This document shows positions 33,457-45,600 of a stretch of DNA of 64,000 nucleotides, piece after piece (position 1 is the first letter of the stretch; every line of letters starts with the position of its first letter). The DNA lies in assembly GCF_002127325.2 (NCBI RefSeq), contig NC_035436.2, positions 28,857,163 to 28,921,162 of the forward strand, given 5' to 3'. This DNA comes from Helianthus annuus. Its lineage: Eukaryota > Streptophyta > Magnoliopsida > Asterales > Asteraceae. Position numbers and translations under genes: made by a program. The notes below the pieces were generated by a model. The model was not told the origin of the DNA. It searched no databases and was given only the letters and a program-made list of their open reading frames with translations.

Positions 33457-36400
33457 TGTCACACCCTGGCTTTGGGGAAGCGTGGTTAATTTGGTGTGAC
33501 TTCTTAATACCATAGCTTAATCATAACAAGCTATATGAATTTAAAAATATGCAAGATCATCCATTAAAATAAAAAATATCAAAACATTGTCTTAACGGGT
33601 TAACACCCTATCAACCATAAACTTGTCCCACAAACATTACAACCCTAAACATAACATAACATAACATGATTCGAGGACTGTGACTTGTCCAGGAAAGAGT
33701 CACATTCCCCAAACCCTGGATGACCTCGGTGACTAATGCAGCGGAAAACATGCCATACCGTGCCAGATCTTTAATTCCCTGAAATACATGTAAGTTGAAA
33801 AATCAACAATAATGTTGAGCGAGTTCATGTGTAAGTGAGTAAATAAACCTTTGTATTTATCAAAAACCCTGGTATGTAGCAAATAAGGAAAAAGAGATCA
33901 CCAATGGTTTGCAAGGCCATTGATATGTGTGAAATGCAAGTAGGAAGGCTCAAACCTAGCAAATTTATGCGTCGGGAACAAAGTCATCCCAAGGTCCGTT
34001 ATGCTGGACCTGGGACTGGGCTCGCTACACCCAAATAGATCTACCGCTCCTGCCCCTCGGTCCTACCCTGAGGATTAATGACCTCAAGTTTCCGCCTACC
34101 CATTCACATGATCTAAAAGTAACCCTCCTTACGCTAACCATACCATGTATAAAGTAATCATAACCATTGTAACATGTATTTCACCCCCGCAGTTTAGAAA
34201 ACTGAAAACAGTTAAGAGAAAAGGGGGACATGAACTCACAGTCAGTGCGTCGCTATACCAAGTACTCCGAATGTCAGGCAGCTGTGCAACGACCTACATG
34301 TGCTAATTCTATTAGACGGATGGCCGTGCCTTAGCTTTATAGTTTAAGTTTCGGGAACAGTTAGACAACCGTTCCTTGTATATACTTGGTAATTAATTTC
34401 CTTCCCAAGGATGGGGGATTTAATACATGTGCGATCAATTTATAATATTAAGTCTCACTTAATATATCTTTACTTCTTATTTCAAAATATAAATATTTTT
34501 CTCAAAAATATTATATTTTCTCTTCACTTAATACTTTCCAAAATAATACGTTGACAAAATACGCGTTCATGAGTATTTCCGTATAAAGCGTAAGTTACGT
34601 TTTAACGATTAAGTGGTAATAATAATTACCGGTGTAACTTATATGTTCGTCGTGTAAGCGTTTGTATTATTTTGGGTTCGTCAACGTTTGTAAATATTAT
34701 TTTTACTCTAAAAATAATATTTATATATTTTCACAAAATAATCATAAACAGTGTGGTGAAAAATATATTTATCGAATAAATATTTATCACGTTTAGTTTT
34801 TGTGAAAATCCCACCTCCGATTATTTAATAAATAAAGTCATGGCGAAATATATTTTGAAAACATCTCAAAAATAGTTTAACACTTGTAAATAATTCTAAG
34901 TGTTGGATTTTAGAAAAATTTCGCCAGAGTTTCCCCTGTAACTGGAGGTGGCCACACTTTCAAGCGTATCATTTTCTTTTACAAAATCACTTCAACAATT
35001 TCTTGATTCAATCAAACAATTTCCGACACATCAAACTAGTCGACTAGTATGTAAATCGCATTATTACATGAACTTGTAGTTTTTCCGAAAACTATAGTGT
35101 AGATCTCCTTATATTTGGTGGATTTTTGCATAAAATAGTTTAATCTTGTAAAAACCCCGTTTTTAGAATAAATCATTCTTTACAACTTCCCGTCATCTTT
35201 CTCAAAGATTGTTATTTTGTCGAAACTTCTTATTTCACAAGTGTTTATACACTTGTGGTTTGTAAAATCATATTCATTAGTTTGTCATCCGACTTTTTAT
35301 AAAACATGATTTTCTCGACACTTGGTTCTACGAAAATACCACTTGCACATACGTAGATCCGCTAGTTTTAAACACCATTTTACTAGTAAAATTACTTTTA
35401 CACAAGTTCATGTCTTTTGATCTGGTAGAGTTTCACCCTTTAACCCTTGTACCGATATAAACAAGATTATGTCAAGATCTATGATCTTAACAAAGTCGGG
35501 TTAAACGATGATCCGAGCCACCACAACGTAGATCGGGCCTCAATATTCACCATATTCAAACACTACAACTTTTACACAAGTTATGATCTTTTATCCAACA
35601 AGATTCAAGTTTTAGTAAACTTTAAAGATTCAAAATGCATGTTTCCGATTTTTAACCGTTATAATTCTTATTAACCACCTTAGATATGTTCGAGAATGAG
35701 ATTTAAGCATTATACCTCTAGCTCGGGGCTAGGGAAGAATCTAGGCGAAAATGAGGTGGATAAAAGCTAAGTAACGAGGTCCTTCCACTTCCGTTTGCTC
35801 CAAAGCTCCTAATACGTGACCCGAAAGGCTTGTGTATGCTTGGAATGGATTGAACAAGACTCGAAAATGGATGGATGGAAGTGTGGGTGTTCGGCCGAGA
35901 GTGGATGGGAGAGGAGAGAAAGAGTTTTGTTGGTGATTGTGGTGTGAATGATCTCATGTGCTTAGTGTTGATTTATAGACAAATCAAGTGCCATATGTCC
36001 AAGGGATTTTATGTCTTCAAGATATTATACATAAACCATTATAATAATCAAAAGTGTACTCTCTTTGGTCACATTGTGACCGATCGGCCCAAGGGGGGGG
36101 GGGTCATTTGGTTAGATTTCAATTGTTTAGTTAGTGACTAGTTACATTAAACCAAGTTAGATAGGGGTTAACTCGGTTAGTTAAGTGTTGTGCTTTAACG
36201 CGGGTGTTAGGGTAATTAGGGACCCTAACTGGCTCAGAAAAAGACTAATAATATTTCTGGCAATATTTTTATGTTCCGGGTATAGTCCGGTTGTTCGGTT
36301 GGATAGACATCCGTTAAAGTGCTTAAGTAAGCTTTTAAGCGTCGTTAATAATATTTTTAGTGACACTATTTATTCTACAAAGTGTCAGGAATACTTCCCC

Positions 36401-36784
36401 ATGTTTTGGCACTTTATCAGTTAGCCAGAAGCTGGTATGTTAATAAAAGTGCTGTGTTTTGTGCTTAGAGTACGTTTTAGGCACATCCAATCATTATATC
36501 TTATTCCTAGAGACGCAGAGGCAGTGTCTGCCTGATGCTGGCTTTATCAGCATGTTCAATAGGTTATCCGTTCAAATGCTACTGTGCTTTTAGTGCATCA
36601 TGTTTGTCACTAAGGTTCAACTTGTAAATAAAGTAGTGACGGAAATCAAAGTATGACGCAGGAATATACAAGTACTAGAAATCAAGTAGCAGTTCGTCGG
36701 CAATTTCAGTTAAGCACAGTAATTAAGCAGTAATTAATTATTAGTTAAATCGTACGGATACCTGGTTTAGTGAGGGTTGTCACA
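33457..36784 (-). mobile_element. 3.33-kb solo LTR, chromovirus-like
   Basis: TGTCACACCCTGG at the left and GGGTTGTCACA at the right. The 5-bp TSD tattt is at 33452-33456 and 36785-36789. On the minus strand it starts TGTGACAACCCTCA and ends CAGGGTGTGACA, the same layout as the solo LTR at 13998-17261, but the sequence is a different family. No internal region. It interrupts the left TIR of the MULE-like element. Confidence 0.78.
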
Positions 36785-36789
36785 TATTT

Positions 36790-36807
36790 TGGTAATCTTA
36801 CCCCATA

Positions 36808-36844
<37 letters not shown>

Positions 36845-37396
36845 TATAAAATCAAATCATCATCATCTTCAAATAACCAGATCCATCATCATCATCATCT
36901 TCAAATAACCTCACAACAATCTCCCTAAATAAACTCACAGATCCATACACCAGAATTCATCATCTTCATCTAGCTCCGCTGTTCAGTTGTTCAAAGCCCT
37001 GTTGTTGTTGATGAAATCTCAAATCCTGTTCATATAATCGATGAAATCATGGTTTATTAACAAAATCTCAAATCCTGTTGGAAAATAAGGTTACTTACTT
37101 TGAATCTTCAAACATCAATCCACAGGACTGAGGTTGAATCAATCGACAGAATCGATGGTCGCGATTGAAGGACATAATCGGTGGTTTGTTTGAAGATGCG
37201 TGCGTGCGTTTAGGGAAAGATTTGGTTTTTTCCTTACGTTCTGCACGTGCGATGGGTGGATTAATGGGTCGATCGCAGGTTCGGTCATACCGACAACAGT
37301 TGGGTTGTCAAGATTCTTGATAAAATTGATCTTTTAATTTGATTTTGGTTATGCTGAAATAGGGTTTTCTTTGTTCTTGTTTAAGATCCTAAAAAG
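36790..37396. other. middle segment of the MULE-like element with (TTA)n
   Basis: It starts with the continuation of the TIR (tggtaatcttacccca). An ATT/TTA microsatellite follows at about 36808-36843, then catcatcatc repeats. A leader-like region comes next in which aaatctcaaatcctgtt occurs twice. No named coding sequence; it may be captured 5' UTR or intron. Confidence 0.5.
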
Positions 37397-38037
37397 TGTA
37401 GGTCCCGTTTTTCCAGTGGATCGATAACGTAAACCTATCCTAGTTTATCACAAACACGGTAACGGGTGCGGAATCCCCGTGACGGTGCAAACCAAACAAA
37501 GTGTAAAATAAGAACACACGTAACCAAAAGATTCGATATCTATTGATTAAGGATGAGTACAACCCGAAACATATACAAACAATGTTTACAGACTCTCACT
37601 AAGTCTCTCTGTGCTCATCAGTTTCACACAGAAACTGTGAGGGGTATTTATACTAGACAGACACAGACCTTGACGAAACAGAAAAGGACTCGGCGAAACA
37701 CCTTTGGGCCTGAAGAAGCCCAACAGGCGACGAAACAGGGACAAGCATGACACAGTCAACGAAACACATTGTGTTTCGTCAATTGTATGGTTTCTTCAAT
37801 TATTTGCATGCAATTTCAACATTATGACATCATCATGACATCATCATGATGATGTCATGGTGATGTGGCGCCTGTACTTGGTTTGCGGCGCTCCGTGCTT
37901 CGCGTGTCGAACTCTGGGGCGCACGACGGAGGAATGTCGTGACGTCGGGCTGGAGCCGGACCTAACCGAGTCGAAACCAAGTCGAACTGAGCTGAGTCGA
38001 GCCGAGCCGAGTCGCGTCCACACAAAGTGTATCAACA
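37397..38037 (-). repeat. 3' LTR of the Copia element
   Basis: 641 bp, matching 58692-59330. It contains GACGAAACA/GGCGAAACA motifs (37670-37780) and a GAGTCGAACTGAGC-type short repeat near its inner edge. It is bordered inside by the purine tract. Confidence 0.92.
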
Positions 38038-38200
38038 AACTCCCCCTTGGACGCTACTCGTGATGGTTCGTCTTCTGTGATTGTTCGTCTTCTGTGTCTT
38101 TCATGTCGGAGGATCTTCAAAGTCTTCACGCGTCGTAAGAAGAAAGTGTATCAACAAACTCCCCTTTTCATGTAGGAAGTGTGTTAACAAACTCCCCCAT
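38038..38200 (-). other. polypurine tract, with two further copies of the tract-LTR junction
   Basis: On the minus strand AAGGGGGAGTT precedes the LTR start TGTTGATACAC. The junction text tgtatcaacaaactccccct recurs imperfectly at about 38147-38166 (tgtatcaacaaactcccc) and 38181-38196 (gtgttaacaaactccccc). The priming site region has been triplicated. Confidence 0.7.
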
Positions 38201-40266
38201 AGAATGAACTCTCCACTGAGTTATGCTCGTGAATCTTTTGATCTTTAATTCTTCAGATCCTTGTGGTGTTGATGAAGGGTCAGCGGCAACTCGATTATCA
38301 TTACCCTTTGCGTGCCTTCACGTCGTGTCTTCATTCCGAAGCTTGTCATCGAACATGTTCTCCTCGCCTTTAGCATCTGCACATGCAAGAAATCTAAACG
38401 CATAATGAGAACAACCGCTTGGAATATAGTTTCTATAAACAAACGACACATGTGTGATCAAGTCTCAATCAAACACCGACCGACAACAGTTTGAAAGTTT
38501 AGAAAATGATCAATTTTAATCCTTTAACTTTCAAAAACTGTCAAACTTTGAACATTTATGAAGATGCAATTGTTTTCCGGCTTACAATCAGGATTTTGGT
38601 TATGATAGACTCGAGTTCCAACATCGGTCAATCAAAAATAAACTAGAAGCAAAATCTTTTTGGCTTTTATAAAGTTTATATTAAAACACACCTAAAATCT
38701 TTTTGGAATTTTCATTTTTCAAAAGTAAAGACGGAAAACAATAAATTAATATATACAAAGATGCAGAAACGAAAGCAGTAAACAAATATTTACAGACATT
38801 CTTTTTGCGAGTTTCGAGGGTAAGAGAATCATATCAGTGTACGGTCACGCCAAAACGCTCTTTTTGTTCAATTAGTTAACATTTAGATAAGCATCCTATA
38901 ACAATTATCGGTATTGTTGTCCACATAAGCTCAACTTATCAGATGTAATTATGTTTAGGGGATACGTTAAGGTATGATTTATACTTACCGACCGGTGTTC
39001 ATCCACACACGACACATTCCCGTATCAAGGTATGCACGAGGGTTCATCTTACCGGTGAGTATACCATTTATCATCTGTTTGACCGTATATGATGTGAGAT
39101 TCTCACTTATTTTGATTGAAAACAAGCCCTATGTGATAGAATCACTTATTGATGAGGAACTTGATTTTCAGATGCATGAAGGGCACAAGAGCAAGTCCGT
39201 GAACAGGTCAGTACTTTCATACAGCAGAGAGACGAACTTGACTCCCGGATAAATGTGATATATTATCACTTATTTGAGGGACATGTGATTGTTGATCACT
39301 TGTTGAGGTCGAATGCAATATGTACACGTATGTATGGTATCATGGAAGATCTAGACTTGCGTCCCCGTTATTTTTCGGTAAAAGATACAACCATGATACC
39401 CAGATGATAAGCAGCATAAAGACCGAATATTCAAAACCTCGGCAATCTCTCAAACGAAATTTCGGTACTAAGACCATATGCCAATGAATGGTTCCGGCCA
39501 CCTGGTCTTCAGTCGATTTAAGTTTATATCACCCTGCACACTTTAAAATGATTGTGAGCCTACCGATACATCTTATATAGAGCTGCTTATCGTTTTTCAG
39601 TTTAGGTTTAAAGAGGTTTGGATAGACCACTGATGTGCTATCATTTTCTCTTTTGCTCGCCAGGAAACTCATTTTTGATTTTCTATTGTTTTTGTGTTTT
39701 TTTTTTGAAATTTTTCGATGTTTTTGGATTTTTAAATTTGGATTTACTCCCCCTAAAATCAACAAACTAAGATAAATTTTAAAAACACAAAGGTATTTAC
39801 AAAACCGATTTCCCGATGTCAGATTAACTCATGTTTTACCTCAATGCCGTTTACCAAAATTAATTTTAATCAGAAATGATTTTATCGAATTTTGGAGAAA
39901 ATAAGTTGGCACGTCGGTAAGCGGTGCAGACCAAGACAACGTTGACGAGTTTCATAGTGAACAATCATGTGTGAGGTGATATTTGAGATCAACGTGTCAG
40001 GCCAAAGAGTGTTGTACGAGATAATAATTCAAAAAGCAGCTTAAATATCGACAAGTATAGGAGAGATTAGAAATTCAAAACCGTATCCTGCAACTGTTTC
40101 ATGCATTGCAGGGAATCTGAGTGCTCTCCCAAACTGGATATCCACCCGGTGTGGATTCCAAGGTCGATTTTGGTAGCTACTTCACTTAATCCGAGATAGC
40201 TCTACACAGCAACAAGATCATAAACCTCCGGGTCCGGCTGGTCTTCCACATTGCACCAGCGAAGGT
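38201..40266 (-). other. 3' internal region of the Copia element, no intact gene
   Basis: About 2 kb between the purine tract and the Athila insertion. Frames are broken throughout. DQPDPEVYDLVAV next to the insertion continues the pol frame from 54205, but I cannot assign it to a domain. The short open frames at 38223-38405 and 38974-39252 show no recognisable motif. Confidence 0.55.
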
Positions 40267-42172
40267 TGATATTCGCTAATTTACACATATTTTAGTCCCC
40301 CGTTTTACCCCTATTTTATGCGTTTTCGGCCGTAAAACCGTCATTCGGATACTTAATTATCTACATTTTGGTTTACAGGCCTAAAACAGCATACCAGACG
40401 AGATGATACCAAAAACGAGAACTTTCCGGACAAAACGATGAAGCTGCGAAGATTCTGTGGAAAAAGACTGACCTGGGCGTTTGGCACGGTCATGCGGCCA
40501 TATGCACGACCGTGCATATCCGACAAACCAAGAAGATCCGGCAGTGAACCAGGCGTGCAACTCACCGTGCAAGGCACTGAAGGCAAGCCCGGTAAGGAAC
40601 GACCGTTCCCGATCAAGAACGATCGTGCGGATCCGAGGTCAAACATAAACCCGGAAAAGAACGACCAAAGAACCGAGCGTGCAACTCAAACCTCGGAAAG
40701 GAACGGTCGTGCCAAGCCAAGAACGACCGTGCGTGACCGAAGACCAGTCAACGATCTGTGACGTCACGCAGTATGGTGGCCCACCACCAATAATGCTTAA
40801 AGTGCACGGTCGTGCGATCGGAAGAACGGCCGTGCGACTTCGAAAAAGCATTTAAACAGAACAGCACCATTTTAGTAGTAACTCTGGAATTTTGGAGAGC
40901 TCTGCAGGCGATTTTGAGGCTCCGAAGGCTGCTGCTTTCACTCGGATTCAAGCCACATTGCCCGGTTTTGCTCATTTACTATCCAGATTCTCATTCTTAT
41001 GCTTGTTTATGGTTTGGTTTCTCAAATCTTTCCATAATTTTGTTATGTTTCAAGCATTTAGACTGATTATTATGTATTAATGTAAGCCTTTGGGCAAAAA
41101 CACAACAATCCCTTGCTTGATTATAACCATTACTATGTTGATCTATGTTTGTAATGAAAGTTGGAAGTGTTTTCTATGATTATCTTTGATGATTAGTTTG
41201 CAACCTTGTTATTGATATTGATTTCTTGATTATAAGTAATTGTGTTGGATGATTGGTGCTTGGTTAGGTAAGATAGTTGCAAAATGAAGCTTATTTAATC
41301 ATGTATTAGTAAACTTTTAATTTGGTTAACTAGTTTAACTTGGTTAAAATGTAGGCACCATGATACTCTAACGGGTTAGTGGTTTAATAAAATGCAATTA
41401 TTATTAATCAAGAGAGCTTGCCCTCACGGAAGGACTCTAACGGGTTAGATGGTGTTGTTACGAATTCTTGCCATGATTTGTTAGCTTAGTTAGTAGTTTG
41501 GGCCAAAATTGCTATCTTGGTGAATTTATGTGCAAGATTTGTAAAATGAACTCGGTTGTGATTTAATCTAGTTTATGCTTGTCTCGGTGGTTGCATTGTG
41601 TTTATCGGTGTTGCTTTCCTTGATTAAGTGAGGTTAGAAAACTCCTAACGGATGACTAACTTATTTTTAGGAGATTTTCATAGACATTTATCAATCGCAC
41701 GTTAAAGAACAATTTTAGGTGGTTAAAGTGTGTTTATCGTTTTAACTTTCCGAATGGTTGTCATGTTAGGATTCCCGAAAGGGATACTAATTGTCTCGAA
41801 ATGGAAAATTGACCGAATGCTTCTAGTGCCAAAACTGACTTAGTTAACATGCTGTGGGTGTGTATTAAGCAAGGCTATTTATATATAATCTACTATGTTT
41901 TATAAGTTTTTATTTATGCTTACTTTAGTTTAATTAAAACCAATACCATTTATGTTTTTACCGGTAATTTAGTGGCAAAGGTCTAGTATTATTTCTCCGC
42001 CCATTTCCATGGATCGATACTTGGTTCTTACCGATACTTTACTACATATATGACGGGGTACACTTGCCCTTTCGTGTGTGTTTTGATGTAAAAGTAATAA
42101 TCACTTTTATAAATTTAAAACCAATTCGTGTGTAATTTCATTGTAAAAATATGTGTAGTCACGCACGTACCA
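40267..42172 (+). repeat. 5' LTR of the Athila element
   Basis: It starts TGATATTCGC and ends ACGTACCA. Four 12-mer dyads lie at 40484-40835, followed by a TTTAAA box (40850) and the presumed transcription start region. The remaining 1.2 kb is AT-rich and non-coding; the 107-codon open frame at 40438-40761 only reflects the stop-poor dyad region. Confidence 0.95.
40484..40835. promoter_or_regulatory. array of four 12-mer dyads in the 5' LTR
   Basis: Near-palindromic motifs G(C/A)ACGRYCGT(G/T)C start at 40484 and 40504, 40597 and 40617, 40701 and 40721, and 40804 and 40824. Each dyad has an exact 20-bp pitch and an 8-bp spacer of unrelated sequence. Dyads follow each other at 113, 104 and 103 bp. 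The array ends 14 bp before a TTTAAA box. The same four dyads are in the 3' LTR (52511-52862). Confidence 0.8.
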
Positions 42173-42178
42173 AGTTTT

Positions 42179-42195
42179 TGGCGCCGTTGCCGGGG
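42179..42195 (+). other. primer binding site for tRNA-Asp (Athila element)
   Basis: TGGCGCCGTTGCCGGGG is fully complementary to the 3' end of plant tRNA-Asp(GTC) with CCA. It starts 6 nt after the 5' LTR end. This PBS is typical of Athila elements. Confidence 0.93.
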
Positions 42196-42631
42196 AAGTG
42201 GCGAGTTTTAGGAACGACCCGAGTCATTGTGTTATCGGTGTATATACTTGTTAATATTTGTGTATACTTTCGTGATTATTTATTCGTTGATTTATCTGTT
42301 AATATTTCTTGTTTTTAATTTAATTTATTCGTTTTCATGATTGTTTTGTACACTTGTAAATTTTTATTCTATTTATTTGTTCAAATCCGGATTTATTTAT
42401 TCATTTATTCTTTGAGTTTTCGGCTCTTAAGAATCATTCTTGTACTAGCCGATTCAATTATTTTCGTTGCTTTAATTTTTATAAAAATTTCGGCCCATTT
42501 TCGGATTTTTATAAATTTTACAGCTTATATTTATACATATTCTGCTTTTATTCAGCAAAAAAAAAAAAAAAAAAAACAGCATTATTTTATCAATAAAATA
42601 TTCATTGTGTCAGTTTTTCGTTTGCAGGTTG
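42196..42631 (+). other. Athila leader, possible spliced leader
   Basis: T-rich leader between the PBS and gag with an A-run at 42557-42575. A tttttcgtttgcag acceptor-like site lies 3 nt before the chosen gag ATG, so the leader may be spliced. No gene. Confidence 0.45.
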
Positions 42632-45600
42632 ATGTCCTCAACTCCCGCACCCCCTATTGCTGAGCCGACTGACGAACCAGCGCATAATCTTAGAAGAAGT
42701 AGGAGGCTGCGCGAAAGGTCACTCGTCGTTGCACAACGCATTGCAAATGCAATTGACGAGCCGGTGATTATCTCTGAAGACGAAAGCTTAGAGGACGAGG
42801 AGAGAGTCGTCATGGCGGACGACGACCGACCATTGAATGAAACAAATCAGCCCGGAAGGGCAGGCCTGGAGCCGAGTATCCTTCAGCCCACTATAGATGC
42901 ACCTAATTTTGAAATTAAATCTAGTGTTATTAACATGTTGCAGAATTCGGTGCAGTTCGACGGACGTGAGCATGAGGATCCCGGGAGGCATATCGCTGCT
43001 TTTCTTGCTATTTGTTCAACATTTAGGATGACTGGTGTTTCAGAGGACGCAATTCGGTTGAGGTTGTTTCCGTTTTCGTTACGTGACAAAGCTAGAGCTT
43101 GGCTTATGTCACTTCCTGCCGGGTCCATCAGGACCTGGAATCAGTTGGCGGAGCAGTTTATGCAGAAATATTTTCCACCTGAGAAAACGAACAAACTACG
43201 GAACCGGATTGTTTCCTTTCGCCAAGACGAGGGCGAGTCGTTGCATGCAGCTTGGGAGAGATTCAAAGATTTGTTGATTGATGTGCCACATCACGGCTTC
43301 TCCAAGCGACAGCTGGTTTTGACGTTCTATCAGGGGCTCAACTATAACACGCAGGAGCGATTAGACGTGAACGCGGGCGGCGATCTTGGAACTAAGACGC
43401 CGACTGAAGCGTATGAAATTATCGAAAAAGCTGCGTTGAAATCCAGCTCGCGTCGGGATGGAGATAGAGGTCGGGCAACATCATCATCATCTCGCTCAGG
43501 AGTTCATGCTGTAGACGATTACACGGCCATTACTGCACAACTCTCGGCTCTTACATCGAGATTCGACAAGTCCCAGATGATTGCGCATGCTGGCTCGGGA
43601 TGTGACCAGTGCGGAGTGTCACACGAGCCTGGGGCATGTTTTCAGGGAGTCGTATATGAGGGCCAGGAAGAGGTAGATTTTGTGAGTAATCAAGTGAGGC
43701 CGCAGAACAACCCGTACAGCAACACCTATAATCCCGGATGGAGAAATCACCCAAATTTTGGGTGGCGAGTGAATGCAGGAAATCAGAACCCATTGGGGTT
43801 CACTCAGCGTGCTCCAGCGCCTCAGCAGGGTCAGCAGTACCAGCAGTACAATCAACCCTACCAGCAGCGTCCATATTCGTACCAGAATCAGGGCACTGGG
43901 AGTAGCTCCCAGCAGCAGGCCCCTCAGTCTAGTTCCAAGCTGGAGGATATGATGGCTCAGCTTCTCTCTAGCTCTGAAAAACGATACCAACAAAGCGAGG
44001 ATCGTTTTCTGGCTAACGAGGGAGAAATGAGGAGTCAGAAGGCCTCGATTCAGAATATCGAGAATCAGGTTGGTCAGCTGGCACAAATGATGTCCAAAAG
44101 GCCCCCAGGCGGTCTCCCGGGTAATACAGAACCAAACCCTGGCGGACAGAGGGATGTAAATGCTGTGATGACCAGGAGTGGAAAAACTACCGGACCCGTC
44201 ATATCGGACTCAGTACCGATCACTGAAGCGGTCCCGACTGACACACCGGACGAGGTGCAAGCCAGGCTACGCCCAGCAAGTACAGCACAAGTCCAGGAGC
44301 CGGTCAAAGATTACACTCATCCGGTACCTTATCCAGGCAGGCTGAAGAAGCAGAAGAATGAAGAACAATACGGTAAGTTCCTTGAGTTGTTTAAGCAACT
44401 ACACATCAATATACCGTTTGTTGAAGCCTTGGCCCAGATGCCAAAGTATGCGAAATTCCTTAAGGATATCCTCTCAAATAAACAGAAGCTCGAGGATATA
44501 TCGTGTGTGGTGATGAATGAGACTTGTTCCGCCGTTCTGCAAAACCGTCTGCCCACGAAAATGGGAGATCCTGGTAGTTTCACGCTCCCGTGTTTGATTG
44601 GAAACATGTCTGTTAGCCATGCGTTGGCTGACTTGGGAGCGAGTATTAACCTGATGCCGTATAAGGTTTTTACTAAACTGGATCTGGGTGAGCCGTCACC
44701 CACTAGGATGAGCATTCGGTTGGCAGATCGCTCAATAAAGTATCCGCGCGGATTTGTGGAAAACATGCTTGTAAAAATCGATAAATTTGTTTTCCCCGTG
44801 GACTTTGTTATCCTTGACATGGATGAAGATTCAAGGGTACCTTTGATACTTGGACGTCCTTTCCTCAATACAGCGAGGACGATTGTTGATGTGGCAGCTG
44901 GCCAAATCACGCTCCGAGTGAATGATGAGCACGTGACATTCGATATCAAAAGATCGATGCAGCATCCGCAATGTCACGATGACAAGCTTTATTACGTCGA
45001 CATTGTCGATGCATGTGTGTGCTCTCATTTTCAAGGTACTATTGACGAGATTGATTCGGACACACGTCTGTCGTGTGGGGACCTGATTGGCATTACGCAG
45101 GAGGGCCACGATTTCGAGCAGCCAGTCTATCAGATTGGTGACGATGGTTCCCAGAGTCCGGAGAGATTTCTTGAAATTGACCATGTGAAAAAGGGGGAAA
45201 CAGAGCCTTCGGTTGATGATCCGACACCTTTGGAGTTGAAAGAACTCCCGCCACATCTCGAGTACGCATTTCTAGACAAGGAGCGTCGCCTACCGGTCAT
45301 AATTTCAGCATCATTGGAAAAGGATGAGAAAATTCGGCTTCTCGAGGTTCTGAGACTTCATAAGAGAGCCATTGCATGGAAAATCATGGATATCAAGGGC
45401 ATCAATCCTTCTTTTTGTACTCACAAGATTCTGATGGAAGACGAGTACAAACCATGTGCGCAGCATCAGAGACGTTTAAACCCAAATATGCAGGACGTGG
45501 TGAAGAAGGAGGTGATTAAATTTTTGGATGCCGGCATGATTTATCCTATCTCTGACTCTGTATGGGTGAGTCCGGTGCAGGTTGTACCTAAGAAAGGTGG

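Noticed and set aside
40438..40761. 107-codon open frame, also present in the 3' LTR at 52465-52788
   Set aside because: It lies in the stop-poor dyad region, has no ordered content, and the CG-rich motif explains the lack of stops.
42605..42631. Earlier ATG for gag-pol
   Set aside because: The nine extra residues are upstream of a likely ttgcag acceptor and do not resemble a Gag start; the ATG at 42632 begins a plausible protein.
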